From the NCBI RefSeq assembly GCF_032854445.1, contig NC_088296.1, forward strand, positions 27,172,667 through 27,236,666: a stretch of 64,000 nucleotides of DNA. The letters are read 5' to 3'. Made by a program: the position numbers and the translations under genes. The stretch's first letter is position 1. Each line of letters starts with the position of its first letter. This DNA comes from Liolophura sinensis (Eukaryota; Mollusca; Polyplacophora; Chitonida; Chitonidae). Positions 12,501 to 23,159 of the stretch are shown one piece after another. The notes beneath the pieces were generated by a model. The model was given only the letters and a program-made list of their open reading frames with translations. It did no database searches and was not told the origin of the DNA.

Positions 12501-15500
12501 CCTCACATTAGTTTGTGTCTTCTGGGCACACCGTTCTGTATACCTCACATTAGTTTGTGTCTTCTGGTCACATCCTACTGTATACCTCACATTAGTTTGT
12601 GTCTTTTGGGCACATCCTACTGTATACCTCACATTAGTTTGTGTCTTCTGGTCACATCCTACTGTATACCTCACATTAGTCTGTGTCTTCTGTACACACC
12701 CTTCAGTATACCTCACATTAGTTTGTGTCTTCTGGTCACATCCTACTGTATACCTCACATTAGTTTGTGTCTTCTGGTCACATCCTACTGTATACCTCAC
12801 ATTAGTTTGTGTCTTCTGGGCACACCGTTCTGTATACCTCACATTAGTTTGTGTCTTCTGGTCACATCCTACTGTATACCTCACATTAGTTTGTGTCCTC
12901 TGGTCACAGCCTACTGTATACCTCACATTAGTTTGTGTCTTCTGGCCACAGCCTACTGTATACCTCACATTAGTTTGTGTCTTCTGGTCACATCCTACTG
13001 CATACATCACATTGGTTTGTGTCTTCTGTACACACCCTTCTGTATACCTCACATTAGTCTGTGTTATCTGTACAGATCCTAGCGTATACCTCACATTAGT
13101 CTGTGTTATCTGTACACAACATTCTGTATACCTCACAGTAGTTTGTGTCTTCTCTGCACGTCGTACTGTATACCTCACATTAGTTTGTATCTTGTTTGCT
13201 CACCCTACAGCATCTCTCACGTTGGTTTGTATCTTTTTGCCCACCTAATGCACACCTCACATTATTTTGTGTCTGTTTGCCCACCTAGTGCATGTCTCAC
13301 ATTAGTTTGTATCTTTTTTGTAAACACCCTAATACATGCCTCAGCTTAGTTTGTATTTGTTGTGGACACCTCAATGAATGCCTGACATAAGTTTATGTTT
13401 TGTAAACACCCTAATACATACCTCAGCTTAGTTTGTGTTTGTTGTGGACACCTCAATGAATGCCTGACATAAGTTTATGTTTTGTAAACACCCTAATACA
13501 TGCCTCAGCTTAGTTTGTGTTTGTTGTGGACACCTCAACGAATGCCTGACATAAGTTTATGTTTTGTAAACACCCTAATACATGCCTCAGCTTAGTTTGT
13601 ATTTGTTGTGGACACCTCAATGAATGTCTGACATAAGTTTATGTTTTGTAAACACCCTAATACATGCCTCAGCTTAGTTTGTATTTGTTGTGGGCATCTC
13701 AATGAATGCCTGACATAAGTTTATGTTTTGTAAACACCCTAATACATGCCTCAGCTTAGTTTGTGTTTGTTGTGGACACCTCAATGAATGCCTGACATAA
13801 GTTTATGTTTTGTAAACACCCTAATACATGCCTCAGCTTAGTTTGTGTTTGTTGTGGACACCTCAATGAATGCCTGACATAAGTTTATGTTTTGTAAACA
13901 CCCTAATACATGCCTCAGCTTAGTTTGTGTTTGTTGTGGACACTTCAATGAATGCCTGACATAAGTTTATGTTTTGTAAACACCCTAATACATGCCTCAG
14001 CTTAGTTTGTGTTTGTTGTGGACACCTCAATGAATGCCTGACATAAGTTTATGTTTTGTAAACACCCTAATACATGCCTCAGCTTAGTTTGTGTTTGTTG
14101 TGGACACCTCAATGAATGCCTGACATAAGTTTATGTTTTTTGTACACCCTAATCCATGCCTAACATTAGTTTGTGTGTTTTTTGTACACCCTACTGTACA
14201 CCTTGCCTTACTTTGTGTCTTTTGCCCACACCCTACTGTAAACCTGACATTAGTCTGTGTTTTGTTAACACAATAGCGTACACCTCATATTATTTGTGCT
14301 TTTTGTAAACTCTTATCACTTTCCTTTCTCTTTGAATACTGTTCATTTTCTTGGGGCACCCAACTATATTGCAGCTCATATCCGTTTGTTTCCTTAACAC
14401 AGTTTATCGTGTGTTTTGCACACAAACAGCTGTGCGCCTTATCCATTTTATGTCTGTCCTCCATGCACATAATAATGTAAACCCTACAGTCGTTTATGTC
14501 CTCTAGGCACACTCTACATTTTATACATATAAGAACCTACTTGTAACACGTGGGCGTGACATTTGTCCACTGACTGCTGCTTCTAAATCCTGACTTTCTT
14601 CCACTGTCTCTTTTACTGTCACGTGTCTAGGGACAACAAGGTCACGCTGTACAAAATCTAGAAGCTTCTGTTTGCTGACCTCATGTTCCTCCAGATCTGC
14701 TTTTATCTCATTCAGCTGGGCATCAATTCTGTGAGAAGAGGAGAGGAAACAAAGAGACAAAGTCGTGTAGTAATCTTGTGTACATAGCTAGAATGCTATG
14801 ATGTACTATCCCTAGTAGGTTAGATCTGATTTGACAAACGTATGTTTGAACACTAGATATATTTTACACTTGGGTCATGTTTTGGACAACTACAGTGCTG
14901 GTACTCAATGTTACAGAAACACATCTACTATTGTCATGTGCACATGCATAACAATCCTACAGAGGTATAACACATTTATACATACGTTTTGGTGAAGTGC
15001 GTGGAGCCCTGTCAACAAACAGAATTGAAAACACATATTAAATCATGTAAAGATGATAACCCAAAGTGAGATACTGTAGCTATACTTTCACCTCAACATG
15101 TAGCAAGAACACAGTTATAACTGAAATGTCTTACCTCTCCAAGTACACAGGCACCCTTGGCTTTTAATTCAAAGATTTACACCATTCCCTGATTTATTAC
15201 ATAGTCCACATCAACTCTCAATTCCATGGTGTTTCATACAATGCAATTTTCCACAAAGATCAGTTTACATACAAACCATGTTTTTGAAAAACAGCATAAA
15301 ATATAATTTGACATTACATATTACTTTAATCGGACAGTGGTGCAGTTATGGGTGGAAAAGTGGACAGCGACCGGAGGGTACCACTGAGCAAAATAAAGCT
15401 GATGAACTCAGGATCTAAAACTTTAGTAGATCTGGCAGCATGAGGTGGATTTGAACACGTGGTCACACTTTCTAAGGGTGGCTGGGTCATGGGTAACATC

Positions 15501-18500
15501 TGGAGTTGAGGCAGCAGATCCAATGTTAGAGAATGTGCATGTTTAACTTACCTGTAATATCTCGACGTCCATTGACGCTAAGAAATCTTTGGAAGCTTGT
15601 ACCATCCTCTCCATTTCCTGGGTCTGCAGCTGAATATGTTTGAGTATAGCACTACACTCCACACTCCAGTGTGAACAGCGGGTTTTTATGCCATCTATGG
15701 AGTGCTGTCTCCAGGCTTGTAAAGATTCCAAGGCTGCACAATAAGCCTTTTCTACCTCCTGAGTTTGAAGTTCCTGGTTTTCCTGCCAAACAAAAAAATC
15801 GTTTATTACCTCATCCAGACCTTTAGAACTGTGTGTTCAAGAAGTTATATATGTATCTGTAACAGGTTGAAATATAAGCCCCATACAGCTGTGTCTACAA
15901 TGTATCTCCGGGATGGAGGGGATTTCCCTGTAGTCCAGTGATGTACATGTAAGTGTCGAATCAAAACCCTGAGGTACGTGGTTCAATCCCCAAAAGGGTC
16001 GTGTCATCAACAAATGATGCTCCGAGCAGGGCGAGATGGTGGAGCCTTAGATGTTTCGGACAGTACCTCAGATACCTGGGGCTGATTCAAACGCAAACGA
16101 GTCACCCCATCAGATCAAATGGTGTACGTATATATATTATGGATATTATTATGACAGCGTATTGTGGCGATTTTGCTAGAGACAGTATATTATTTCATAT
16201 AATTGCATGGGAGGTTAGGGGTTAATTTTCTGCCTTGTCCATAACGTAGACACAGGTTTTACCTGTAGAATGTAAATTTTTATGGGTTAGACATATCCTT
16301 AAATTAAATTAGAATTTTTGTGGGATATTTTGAAATATATATTTTTTTTAACACATAGAGACAGGATATTTTGTGGACTCATGAGAGCAAGTTGTTTTTG
16401 GCGCCTTAATATAACTTTTGAAGGACACAGTTTCCGTGGACCCTTGTCCCTTCCAACGTAAGAATTTTAACACTTGATGACTTAATTAGAACACCATATT
16501 TCACGTATAATACACTGACATGTTGAAGGAGTTTCTCTCCAAGCTTGGTGATCAGATATTGTTTGACTAGGTTGCAAACAACAGTTTTTTTTTTAGCGAC
16601 CTTAAGTTTGGCGAAACATCCACCATTGTTAATATTTTGAAGTGACAAATTCGAGTAGAGTTTCCATTACTTTTGGACATATTCTTGCTGTAACAAACCA
16701 CGTACGGCATCTTTCCAGTTAAAACAACATTAGTACTCACTGACTGTGGCATGATTTTGGCATAAAACGTCCTTTATACCAAGTTTAAGACACTAAATCA
16801 TTTTTTTTTTGTTGTTGTTGTTGTTGCTTCGCCGCGCACGATCGTCGTTCACGGTGAACTGCCGCTAGATGAGGTTGTCTACTTTACGACATCCTTTAGT
16901 GTTAAACTCATATTGAAGAGTTTCAAAAGGGGCATTAACTTGTATTTGCGAAAGTAAATAGTTTCACTCCACAGGCTCATCTCCTTTCTACCTGCAAGTT
17001 ATTGTTCATCTTTCCATTATTAAGAAAAAGAAGAAAAAAAAAAAAATGTGTGCCATGACATTAGATATGCATGTACATGTATAGTATTTCTATACACAGA
17101 TGTTGTTACTTTGGTATTAGCCAATCAGTGCTCTGAGTACCATCCTTGGTACTCATGAATATTTATGAGCGTAGACTATAAATAGTGGGCAAATTCCCAC
17201 TTTTAGTCCCAGATGATCTCGGACCACCGTCGTGTTAACATCTAAATTTCCACCTAGTTAGCTTTCTAAGGCAGGTATTTTACATGTATATAAGCAGTGT
17301 AAACTGGTAGCTAGATAAGTTGTCAGCACTGAAGTGGGATTTCAGCTTTAGAGCATACCTAGAGACAGTGGGACTGCTAGTTCCAAATTGTGACACAAGT
17401 GTTCCCAGGCTGTGGGACTGACTTTCCCAGGCTGTGAGACTGATATTCCCAACCATGATTGAGACAGATGTTGTGCTTGTACACAGTACTGGCACTTTTA
17501 CATATATATATATTAACATACTCCTGTCACTCTATTTTAATAAAACTGTTGCTGCTGTTTGTTGAACCTTAAAAATCGGACTTTTCTTGGTTATTCGAAG
17601 TTCAGAGCTAACTAGTGGTTTTCCCAAACATACTACTGAATGACACGGACTGACCGAGCTGACATTCAAAAGAATCCGTAGTAGCGAACGTCTCCAGCAG
17701 TATACAGATATTGTTCCAGAGTTCGACACTGGGTGCTTCACGCTACCAATATTGTGCTTTCCCCTGTAGTAAATGGTGTGATTTGGAACTGGGATATCTG
17801 TATCGTTAAGAAGATATATATATAAAAACAAATCGCTACAGTATGATCGGCGATGATATATCAAATGGAGTTGTCCGAGGTGGGCATATCGCGTGTGTGT
17901 CAATGAGAAAAAAAGTCATATTAATGATACGATTAATATGATATGATTGAGTCTGATTAGATAAACCAGAAATAGGTAAAATAGACTTCACGCAAATGAA
18001 TTCCCGCACCAGTCCGTGCATTCCCCTGTTTAAGCTCTTATAAAAAGTCGTCACTGTTCAGGTTTAACTCTTTAATTGTAATCTACATGTATAATATGTG
18101 ACAGAAGACAGCTTCATCAAGACTAGATAATTGACAGGTGTGTGTTACCTGGACCTGTGAATGATAGCAATACTCTAAATAGTCAAAATAAGTCACCCGG
18201 GTATGCCTTGCAAGACAGGCTGAACAGGTGTCATGGAAAATACCAACCTGTATCTTATTGTGCAGCCTCGTAACTCCTGACAGTGATTCTTTAGTTTCTT
18301 GTAAGACTTTCTCCAGTTCGCTAGTCTTGTTCAAAACAGCTAGCTGTAATGGGAAAAACGGTACATTAACAAATCCGCCTTTCACATGACTCACTACAGT
18401 ACAGGACAAAAAGCCCCATTCTTCTCTAAAGATGACAAACTTTGGGTGAATATATAGTTCCAAATCATGTCATATTTATTTTGAGTATCGATTTACATAC

Positions 18501-19413
18501 TAGCATGGTACACGATTTAGGTAGTGGTTTAAGTTATTCGAATAGAACATTCCTTGCGTCTTTCTAACACCATTGAAAACTGTTTACTACTTCTCTTAGC
18601 ATGATTCCAAAGTAATTTTGAACTTACTCAATTTCTTAATTTTTTTCGTGGTTTGTGTTAATCGTTGTTTAGGGAATTGACGTTGCAATTATTGACTCTG
18701 AACATCTATTTTGGTTGATGGATGATATACGAATGTCCTTTTTGCATTACCTTGTTCTTCTCAGCTGCAGATGGTATATCCCGCACAGCATGTTCCGGGT
18801 GGTCAACCACACACCCCATACAGATCATCATCCCACACGGTACACAGTACAAGCCGAATGGCTGACCGTGCCTAGCACAGGACGGCTGCTGAGTTGATTG
18901 GTGGTCCCTGCTAACTTGACCCTGTGAGATTTCCTGGGCGAGGTATTCCAGGGAGGAAATCAGTTGATGCCGCTTTAGAGGCCCCCTCGTTGGATGGTAA
19001 TTTGTAAGACATTCCTGACAGTACAACACATCGCAGTTGGTACAAAACTTGACAGCTTTAGCATGATTGTCCTCACACATAGAACAATATGGAATGTCAT
19101 CCTCAACCTTTACAGCAGACAACTTCTCCACAATTTCCGCCAGGTGAAAGTTGGGAGGCAGACCAGCTACACCTTCTCTCCCCAGACTGGTCGGTGCCCG
19201 ACACACAGGGCATGCTATCTGCTGATGAACGTCCTCATTCCCAGTGTCTCCGGAGGTCTTATCTGTCTGTACAGGTTTGGACTTGTCAACATACAAATTA
19301 ATGCATTCTCTACAAAAACTGTGCTGACAGGGTAGCATTACTGGTTCCCGGAATGTTTCCATACATATCGAACATGTGAGAACATCATCTTGATTCTGCT
19401 TGCTTTCGGCCAT
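8943..19413 (-). CDS. TRIM-family RING/B-box/coiled-coil/SPRY protein (spliced, 6 coding exons)
   Basis: Probable RING-type E3 ubiquitin ligase. Coding exons, in transcript order: 19413-18751, 18343-18248, 15782-15552, 15005-14983 (23 nt), 14728-14541 and 9517-8943, totalling 1776 nt or 591 aa. All junctions are GT-AG and phases agree. Residues 14-71 form a RING (CSIC...CQHSFCREC...CPVC). Residues 110-149 form B-box 1 and 179-208 B-box 2 (CARH...C..C....C..C...H..H). A coiled coil covers about 222-375. Residues 402-591 form a B30.2/SPRY domain. This is the full set of domains of class IV TRIM proteins, many of which act in innate immunity or protein turnover; the substrate cannot be inferred. 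Start: the first ATG, 20 bases after a 3' splice site at 19434, which implies upstream non-coding exons. Orthology to a particular vertebrate TRIM is not claimed. Confidence 0.93.
9518..10363 (-). other. 3' part of TRIM intron 5, unique sequence
   Basis: Intron sequence between the SPRY acceptor and the ~83-bp array. The polypyrimidine tract lies directly upstream of 9518. I find no further exon; the frames at 9481-9762 and 10056-10256 have no domain and no splice support. Confidence 0.5.
10364..11215 (+). repeat. ~83-bp minisatellite in TRIM intron 5
   Basis: About 10 imperfect units with GGGGTACAATATGTTATCTG, TTCTGTC(A/C)TAACAGTACACC, TGCTGATTTGTACACGTGAG and GTAAATATCACTCAGACACT. The rightmost units (10980-11215) are shorter and more diverged. 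Confidence 0.88.
11412..13320 (+). repeat. 42-bp minisatellite, about 45 copies
   Basis: Unit contains CCTCACATTAGTTTGTGTCT and TCTG(G/T)(G/A)(T/C)ACACCCTACTGTATA. The period of 42 is a multiple of three and the unit lacks stops in several frames. As a result open frames of 200-285 codons appear on both strands (for example 11412-12239 minus and 12391-13248 plus), encoding 14-residue repeats such as KTQTNVRYTVGCAQ. They lie inside a TRIM intron and I regard them as artefacts. Variant sub-blocks (GTCACATCC, GGCACACCG, CATACATCACATTGG) are interleaved, so exchange has mixed subtypes. Confidence 0.95.
13322..14141 (+). repeat. 82-bp dimeric higher-order repeat, 10 copies
   Basis: Starts are at 13322, 13404, 13486 and so on, exactly 82 bp apart through 14060. 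Each unit has two related halves: ACACCCTAATACATGCCTCA with GCTTAGTTTGTGTTTGTTGT, and ACACCTCAATGAATGCCTGA with CATAAGTTTATGTTTTGT. Both halves resemble the adjacent 42-bp unit, so the array looks like a dimer amplified from two diverged monomers. Copies are almost identical. Confidence 0.93.
14142..14520 (+). repeat. degenerate edge of the 42-bp satellite
   Basis: Monomer-like units decay from about 14142 up to the exon 5 donor at 14540 (still recognisable in CACCCTACTGTACACC and AGGCACACTCTACATTTTAT). The edge copies are the most diverged, as expected for a tandem array. Confidence 0.7.
14541..14728 (-). CDS. TRIM exon 5 (188 nt): end of coiled coil and linker
   Basis: Acceptor CTTCTCACAG at 14729 and donor GTAGGT at 14540. 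Encodes residues 338-400, beginning IDAQLNEIKADLEEHEVSKQ, a heptad-rich continuation of the coiled coil, then a charged linker rich in Val and Glu. Enters in phase 2 and leaves in phase 1. Confidence 0.9.
14729..15551 (-). other. TRIM introns 3 and 4
   Basis: Two introns separated by the 23-nt exon 4 (15005-14983). The frame at 15326-15523 (minus) has no splice or domain support. No mobile element recognised. Confidence 0.6.
14983..15005 (-). CDS. TRIM exon 4: 23-nt microexon
   Basis: TTGTTGACAG acceptor, 23 coding bases, then a GTATGT donor. Encodes GSTHFTK plus the first two bases of the next codon, so it enters in phase 0 and leaves in phase 2. Without it exon 3 (phase 0) and exon 5 (needs phase 2) would not join in frame, which is strong support for so small an exon. 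A 23-nt exon at this place is, from memory, typical of vertebrate class IV TRIM genes. Confidence 0.88.
15552..15782 (-). CDS. TRIM exon 3: 231-nt coiled-coil exon
   Basis: Acceptor TTGTTTGGCAG before 15782 and donor GTAAGT at 15551, phase 0 at both ends. Encodes 77 residues (254-330) starting ENQELQTQEVEKAYCAALES and ending ASMDVEILQ, the helical dimerisation region of TRIM proteins. The size equals the 231-nt exon I recall from vertebrate TRIM genes. Confidence 0.93.
15783..18247 (-). other. TRIM intron 2 (2.5 kb)
   Basis: Contains a short GTT microsatellite (about 16808-16826), a promoter-like cluster on the plus strand near 17120-17190, and open frames at 16406-16752 and 17532-17903 (minus) that lack domains or splice support. 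No array or clear SINE; a B-box-like GGTTCAATCCCC near 15979 may be an old tRNA-derived fragment. Confidence 0.55.
18248..18343 (-). CDS. TRIM exon 2: 96-nt coiled-coil exon
   Basis: Acceptor CCCATTACAG before 18343, donor GTTGGT at 18247, phase 0 at both ends. Encodes 32 residues (222-253), LAVLNKTSELEKVLQETKES and on to LHNKIQ, the first coiled-coil segment after B-box 2. A 96-nt exon at this place is, as I recall, the usual size in vertebrate RBCC-type TRIM genes. Confidence 0.93.
18344..18750 (-). other. TRIM intron 1
   Basis: A 407-base intron with donor GTAATG at 18750 and acceptor CAG at 18344. Frames here are extensions of the flanking exons. Confidence 0.8.
18751..19413 (-). CDS. 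TRIM exon 1: RING, B-box 1 and B-box 2
   Basis: 663 nt, 221 codons, ends in phase 0 at the donor AAG|GTAATG. RING zinc ligands: C14, C17, C29, H31, C34, C37, C68, C71. The ~30-residue gap before the last pair is longer than usual and acidic. B-box 1 ligands lie at C110, C113, C124, C127, C132, C135, H140 and H149; B-box 2 at C179, H182, C190, C193, C198, C201, H205 and H208. All expected metal ligands are present, so the fold should be functional. A 3' splice site (TTTATTTCAG) precedes 19434, leaving a 20-base leader in this exon. Confidence 0.94.
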
Positions 19414-19434
19414 TATTCTCTCGGGATTTTATTC

Positions 19435-20576
19435 CTGAAATAAAAACGGCAAATTGCTCAGACTGTCACCTGTGAGGTTGTCCCTACTTACAAAAATATT
19501 AACGTTCAAGACAGCACACTGCCTCCGTCTGTTCCCGTGGTCCAACAACATATTGGGTACAGTACTGTTTGTCGTTATCCCCCAATTCTCATTTAAGAAA
19601 TATAAAAGCGCCTATACATGTACGAGGAGAGTATGTGCATGTCGCTTTCCCAGAAAGGAATCCATTCTGGTCAGTTAGAAAATTAGCGATTCTACCTTTC
19701 ATTACGCCCGAGAGACTTTTTTGACAAAGGTATGGTCAAGACAGTTTGGGCAGATGTGTTCGATAGGTATATAGCTCCACCCACAATTAGCAGATTTGTG
19801 TGGTCACGAAGGTAACTTGACTCTAAATACTGTATGATAATAGAGAAAACCTTTGGAACATCTCTATCTGCAGAATTTTAGAAATGTAATAAATATCACA
19901 TTACTAATAGTGACGAGTAACAAGGACATTTCTTACTTAGATCAAAACGGATATGAATTAAGGTCAAAGTCTTCCAGCTCCCAGTGTGTTTAAACCGTAA
20001 ATGCTGACTTCACTCCACCCAAGAAATGTGAAGTACATGTCCAATTAGATACAGTGTTATGACAGGGGCAGTTTAAAGGGAACCAAAAATATATATAATA
20101 TAATAACTAAAATATATTATTGAAGATATGAGGTTACATATTGAAGATATGTAACGTCTGGTAGACTGCAGAAGTAGGTCAGCATCTGTTATATCTCCAT
20201 ACACGCAACTCGAGCTAATGTATAAGTAGACCTTCATGCAGTATACGGCTGTTCTGACTTGTTAATCTGTGTCAGGCTACGCCCCATTATGGGTGATCAG
20301 CGGGCTAGGTTGTAATGCCTGCTGAGTTAATCATGGATGTAGCCTTTCAGTTGCGTGACCCTGAAAATCCTGCGTGCAATTCAGTACATAATTTTAAGAT
20401 TCGATTTACTTATACAGTGTAATACGTTCCTTATGTTTGAGTCCGCATTGAAGTCGGGAGACCAAAGATCAAACTCGAGTCGGGTCAAACCGAACACCTC
20501 AAAAATGGTGTTTGTTTCTGCCTCGCTTGGAATATGAGAACATGTATATCCTAACTAAACAATTTTTGACTAAGAC
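19435..20576. other. TRIM 5' intron, no exon seen
   Basis: Between the exon 1 acceptor and the duplicated upstream block. No array, SINE or supported exon found. Confidence 0.4.
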
Positions 20577-21331
20577 AGTTTTTATATTTGGAGCAGAGCG
20601 GCGAACATTGTAAATAAACAAACAGCGATCCTTACATGCGGGTTGTTCTGGCTGTTTACATGCGTGTAGGCCCCACCCCAGACAACACGTCACCGGCAAC
20701 CAATAACCTTCAGCAAAACCACACATTATGCCTTTCAAGGTCAAAGCTTCAGACAAATACATTCATAACGTATTATCGTCCTGGATATAGTGAGAAGGTC
20801 GACATAATTAAACAGTATGAAGTGGAACTTAAATAAATCAATCATTTTCCTTAAGTAGAAAATATTCCGACTGTTGATAGACCGTGTCGAAGGTTCACAC
20901 ACAGGCTGAGAGTAGAGTCTATACAAAGACACACCCCTAGTCGTACGTCGACTTCTGGTCCAATGGAGGACGACCAGACCAATTAAACACTGTCTGAGAG
21001 ACGGTCAAATGATCGAGTAAACGACAACACCCTCACCTGACAGAAACATTCCGACATAAACACAGACCTACCTCATCTTACAGGACTTACCTGTAGAAAC
21101 AATTCCCACCGTGCTTCACTACTTGATGAAACTGCGCAGACTGAAATAGAAAATACTTAGTTCTGAGTAATACACGTCATCTAAGAAGGGGAGGTAAATC
21201 CCTTAATATGCTTTTGCACTCTCTGACATCCCCACAATGGTTAGCACAGTTCCCTTTTAACTTTACATGCGAATGCAATATTTGAACAAACATAAAAGTT
21301 TCTCTTAAATGAATTCAGCAGTTTGGTTCAA
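20577..21331. repeat. segmental duplication upstream of TRIM, copy A
   Basis: Homologous in the same order to 22046-22759: TTTTTATATTTGGA, AAACAAACAG(C/T)GATCC, CTTTCAAGGTCAAAG, GACCAATTAA, GAAAATACTTGGTTCTGAG-like and GGGAGGTAAATCC. Offset is about 1.47 kb. It contains a possible minus-strand 5'-UTR exon (21140-21091) and a plus-strand TATACAAAG at 20920. Confidence 0.8.
21091..21140 (-). other. candidate non-coding 5'-UTR exon of TRIM
   Basis: A 50-base segment with TTCTATTTCAG before it and a perfect GTAAGT donor after it on the minus strand, 1.65 kb upstream of the TRIM coding exon, which itself starts with a 3' splice site. The splice sites are clear in the sequence; the joining is inferred. 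Confidence 0.4.
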
Positions 21332-21332
21332 G

Positions 21333-21396
<64 letters not shown>

Positions 21397-21397
21397 G
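21333..21397 (+). repeat. (AT)n microsatellite
   Basis: About 65 bases of AT dinucleotide with two GT interruptions near the right end. Confidence 0.95.
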
Positions 21398-21580
21398 TAG
21401 ATTTGCGTGTTAACATTGTACAATAGACACGGAGACATCATCTGTACATGTTATAGTAAGGCTGAAGACAATGTGTCTAAATCCATACATAATATTAAGA
21501 TTGTATTTACTTTTAGCACCATTTATGTATACACACATTCCTTAGCTTTGATCTCATGAGCAATAGATTGTATTTATTTA

Positions 21581-21615
21581 TTTTACAGGTGTTTTACGCC
21601 GAGCTCAAGAATGTG
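21581..21615 (-). mobile_element. family A SINE tail fragment
   Basis: ACAGGTGTTTTACGCCGAGC followed by TCAAGAATGT matches the reverse-oriented SINE tail only. A second, nearly complete copy follows 120 bases on. Confidence 0.6.
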
Positions 21616-21735
21616 CACATAATCTTAAAAATGTTGGTCTTCGCATGCACTGACCGTTATTTACAGAGTGCGGTTTTACCTACAACTGATCGGATAGCTC
21701 GCAGATCAACTGTCCTAACAATTTACCTCTAACAA

Positions 21736-21996
21736 TATTTATTTGAGTGATGTTTTATGCCGTATTCACGAATACTTCAATTATATGACGCCAGCCAGCA
21801 TTATGGCGGAAGGAAAACGGGGGGGGGGGGGGGGTGCACCCCCAAGACCATCCGAATGAAGCTGGCAGATCTTTCCACATGGGGCAGGAGAGGAAGCCAG
21901 CATGAGCTGGACTTGAACTCACAGCGATCGCATTTGGTGGAAGGCTTTTTGGTTATTGCGCCGTGGTGGCGTGCTGTTACCCCGGGCCAAGGAGGC
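21736..21996 (-). mobile_element. near full-length family A SINE, reverse orientation
   Basis: Tail (GATGTTTTATGCCGTATTCA) at the left, body, then GGAAGCCAGCATGAGCTGGA, CTTGAACTCACAGCGATCGC (B box) and the head CGGGCCAAGGAGGCC at the right. A run of about 18 G replaces the normal GGCAGAGCCCGG block. It sits between the two duplicated upstream blocks, so it may have inserted at or after the duplication. Confidence 0.88.
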
Positions 21997-22045
21997 CGCT
22001 ATGACAACTGATATAGGATATCATCTAACAGACGGACTGTTATCA

Positions 22046-22759
22046 GAGTTTTTATATTTGGACCAGACAGGCGAACGTTGTAAGTAAACAAACAGTGATC
22101 CATATTGGCAAGATATTCGGACTTTGTGTGCGATGGGAGACACGTCACCGCCAGTAATCGACCTTCAGCACAACTGCATAATACCTTTCAAGGTCAAAGA
22201 TTCAGAACCTCACATTAATAACGTAATACTGCCCTGTATATATCGTGACAAGATCGGTAGTGGTCATTTTCCTTGATACGCAAATATCAACAGTTAGAGG
22301 TTCGCACACAGGCTGACATGGCTGATGTTAAAGTCTATAAAAGGAAACGCCCATTCTTACATCTACGTTGTGTCGATTTGAGGACACCCAGACCAATTAA
22401 GCTATGTCTGACAGTCGGTGATACGATCAAGTAAAGACGACTCCTAAACCTGAGTGATCGTTTCCATCCAAACTACACATAATCGTATTGCAGAATTTAC
22501 CTGTCGACACAAATCTCACCTGGCTTCACAGCTTGGTGAAACAGCAGATTGAAACAGAAAATACTTGGTTCTGAGAAATGCACGTGATCTGTGCAGGGAG
22601 GTAAATCCGTCAGTGTGTTTGGAGGCCTACACATTTATACTCTGTGACATCTCAAGAATGGTTTCCGCACCTCGCCATTAACTTTACGCCTATATGTGAA
22701 AGTCACGTTTCAACAAACAGTCGGTTTCCCACAAAATTACTTCAGCAAATCGGTTTAAA
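22046..22759. repeat. segmental duplication upstream of TRIM, copy B
   Basis: Second copy of 20577-21331. On the plus strand it has a consensus TATA box, TATAAAAGG, at 22336-22344 where copy A has TATACAAAG. At the minus-strand exon position the acceptor is changed (TTTCAA instead of TTTCAG), while a GACAG|GTAAAT donor remains. Confidence 0.8.
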
Positions 22760-23159
22760 TCATTATATTTATCACGTTTAGTTCTAAACAGAATACATTG
22801 GAAATATAGTTGAGAACTGTCGGATCTATTTCATGATGAGATTAGGCTATAGCTACAATAGTTTGCCAGTGAATTCAAGCGGCATTACCTTCGTGGGGTC
22901 TCCGGGCTGAAAAGAATTGGACCTCAGTCTTCTTGGCAAGTTTGTTGTAACGTAGAGCTCTGTCATGTGGCATCGATGAAATATTATAGACTCAATTCTA
23001 TATTTGCATGAGGGGCCATACGGGAGTAGTCCTACCTGTTTGCCCTAGGTTGATACCGTTAATTGAAGAGAACGATCTTGCAAGATTATTAAGCCCAACC
23101 TCTCCACTTCGGCTCTTACTTAGTTAGAGACTGAAGATCGGATTGGCCCAGTTTGACCA

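Noticed and set aside
11412-13248. Open frames of 200-285 codons on both strands encoding 14-residue repeats
   Set aside because: They mirror a 42-bp satellite inside the TRIM intron, open on both strands at once because the period is a multiple of three. No start context, splice site or domain.
15936-16020. tRNA-like sequence around GTGGTTCAATCCCC
   Set aside because: A B-box-like match only; no A box at proper distance and no cloverleaf. Could be an old SINE remnant but not supportable.
16406-16752. Overlapping minus-strand frames in TRIM intron 2
   Set aside because: Two overlapping frames with no recognisable content; including either would not fit the TRIM phases.
17532-17903. 123-codon minus-strand frame in TRIM intron 2
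   Set aside because: No domain or splice support, and exons 2 and 3 join in frame without it.
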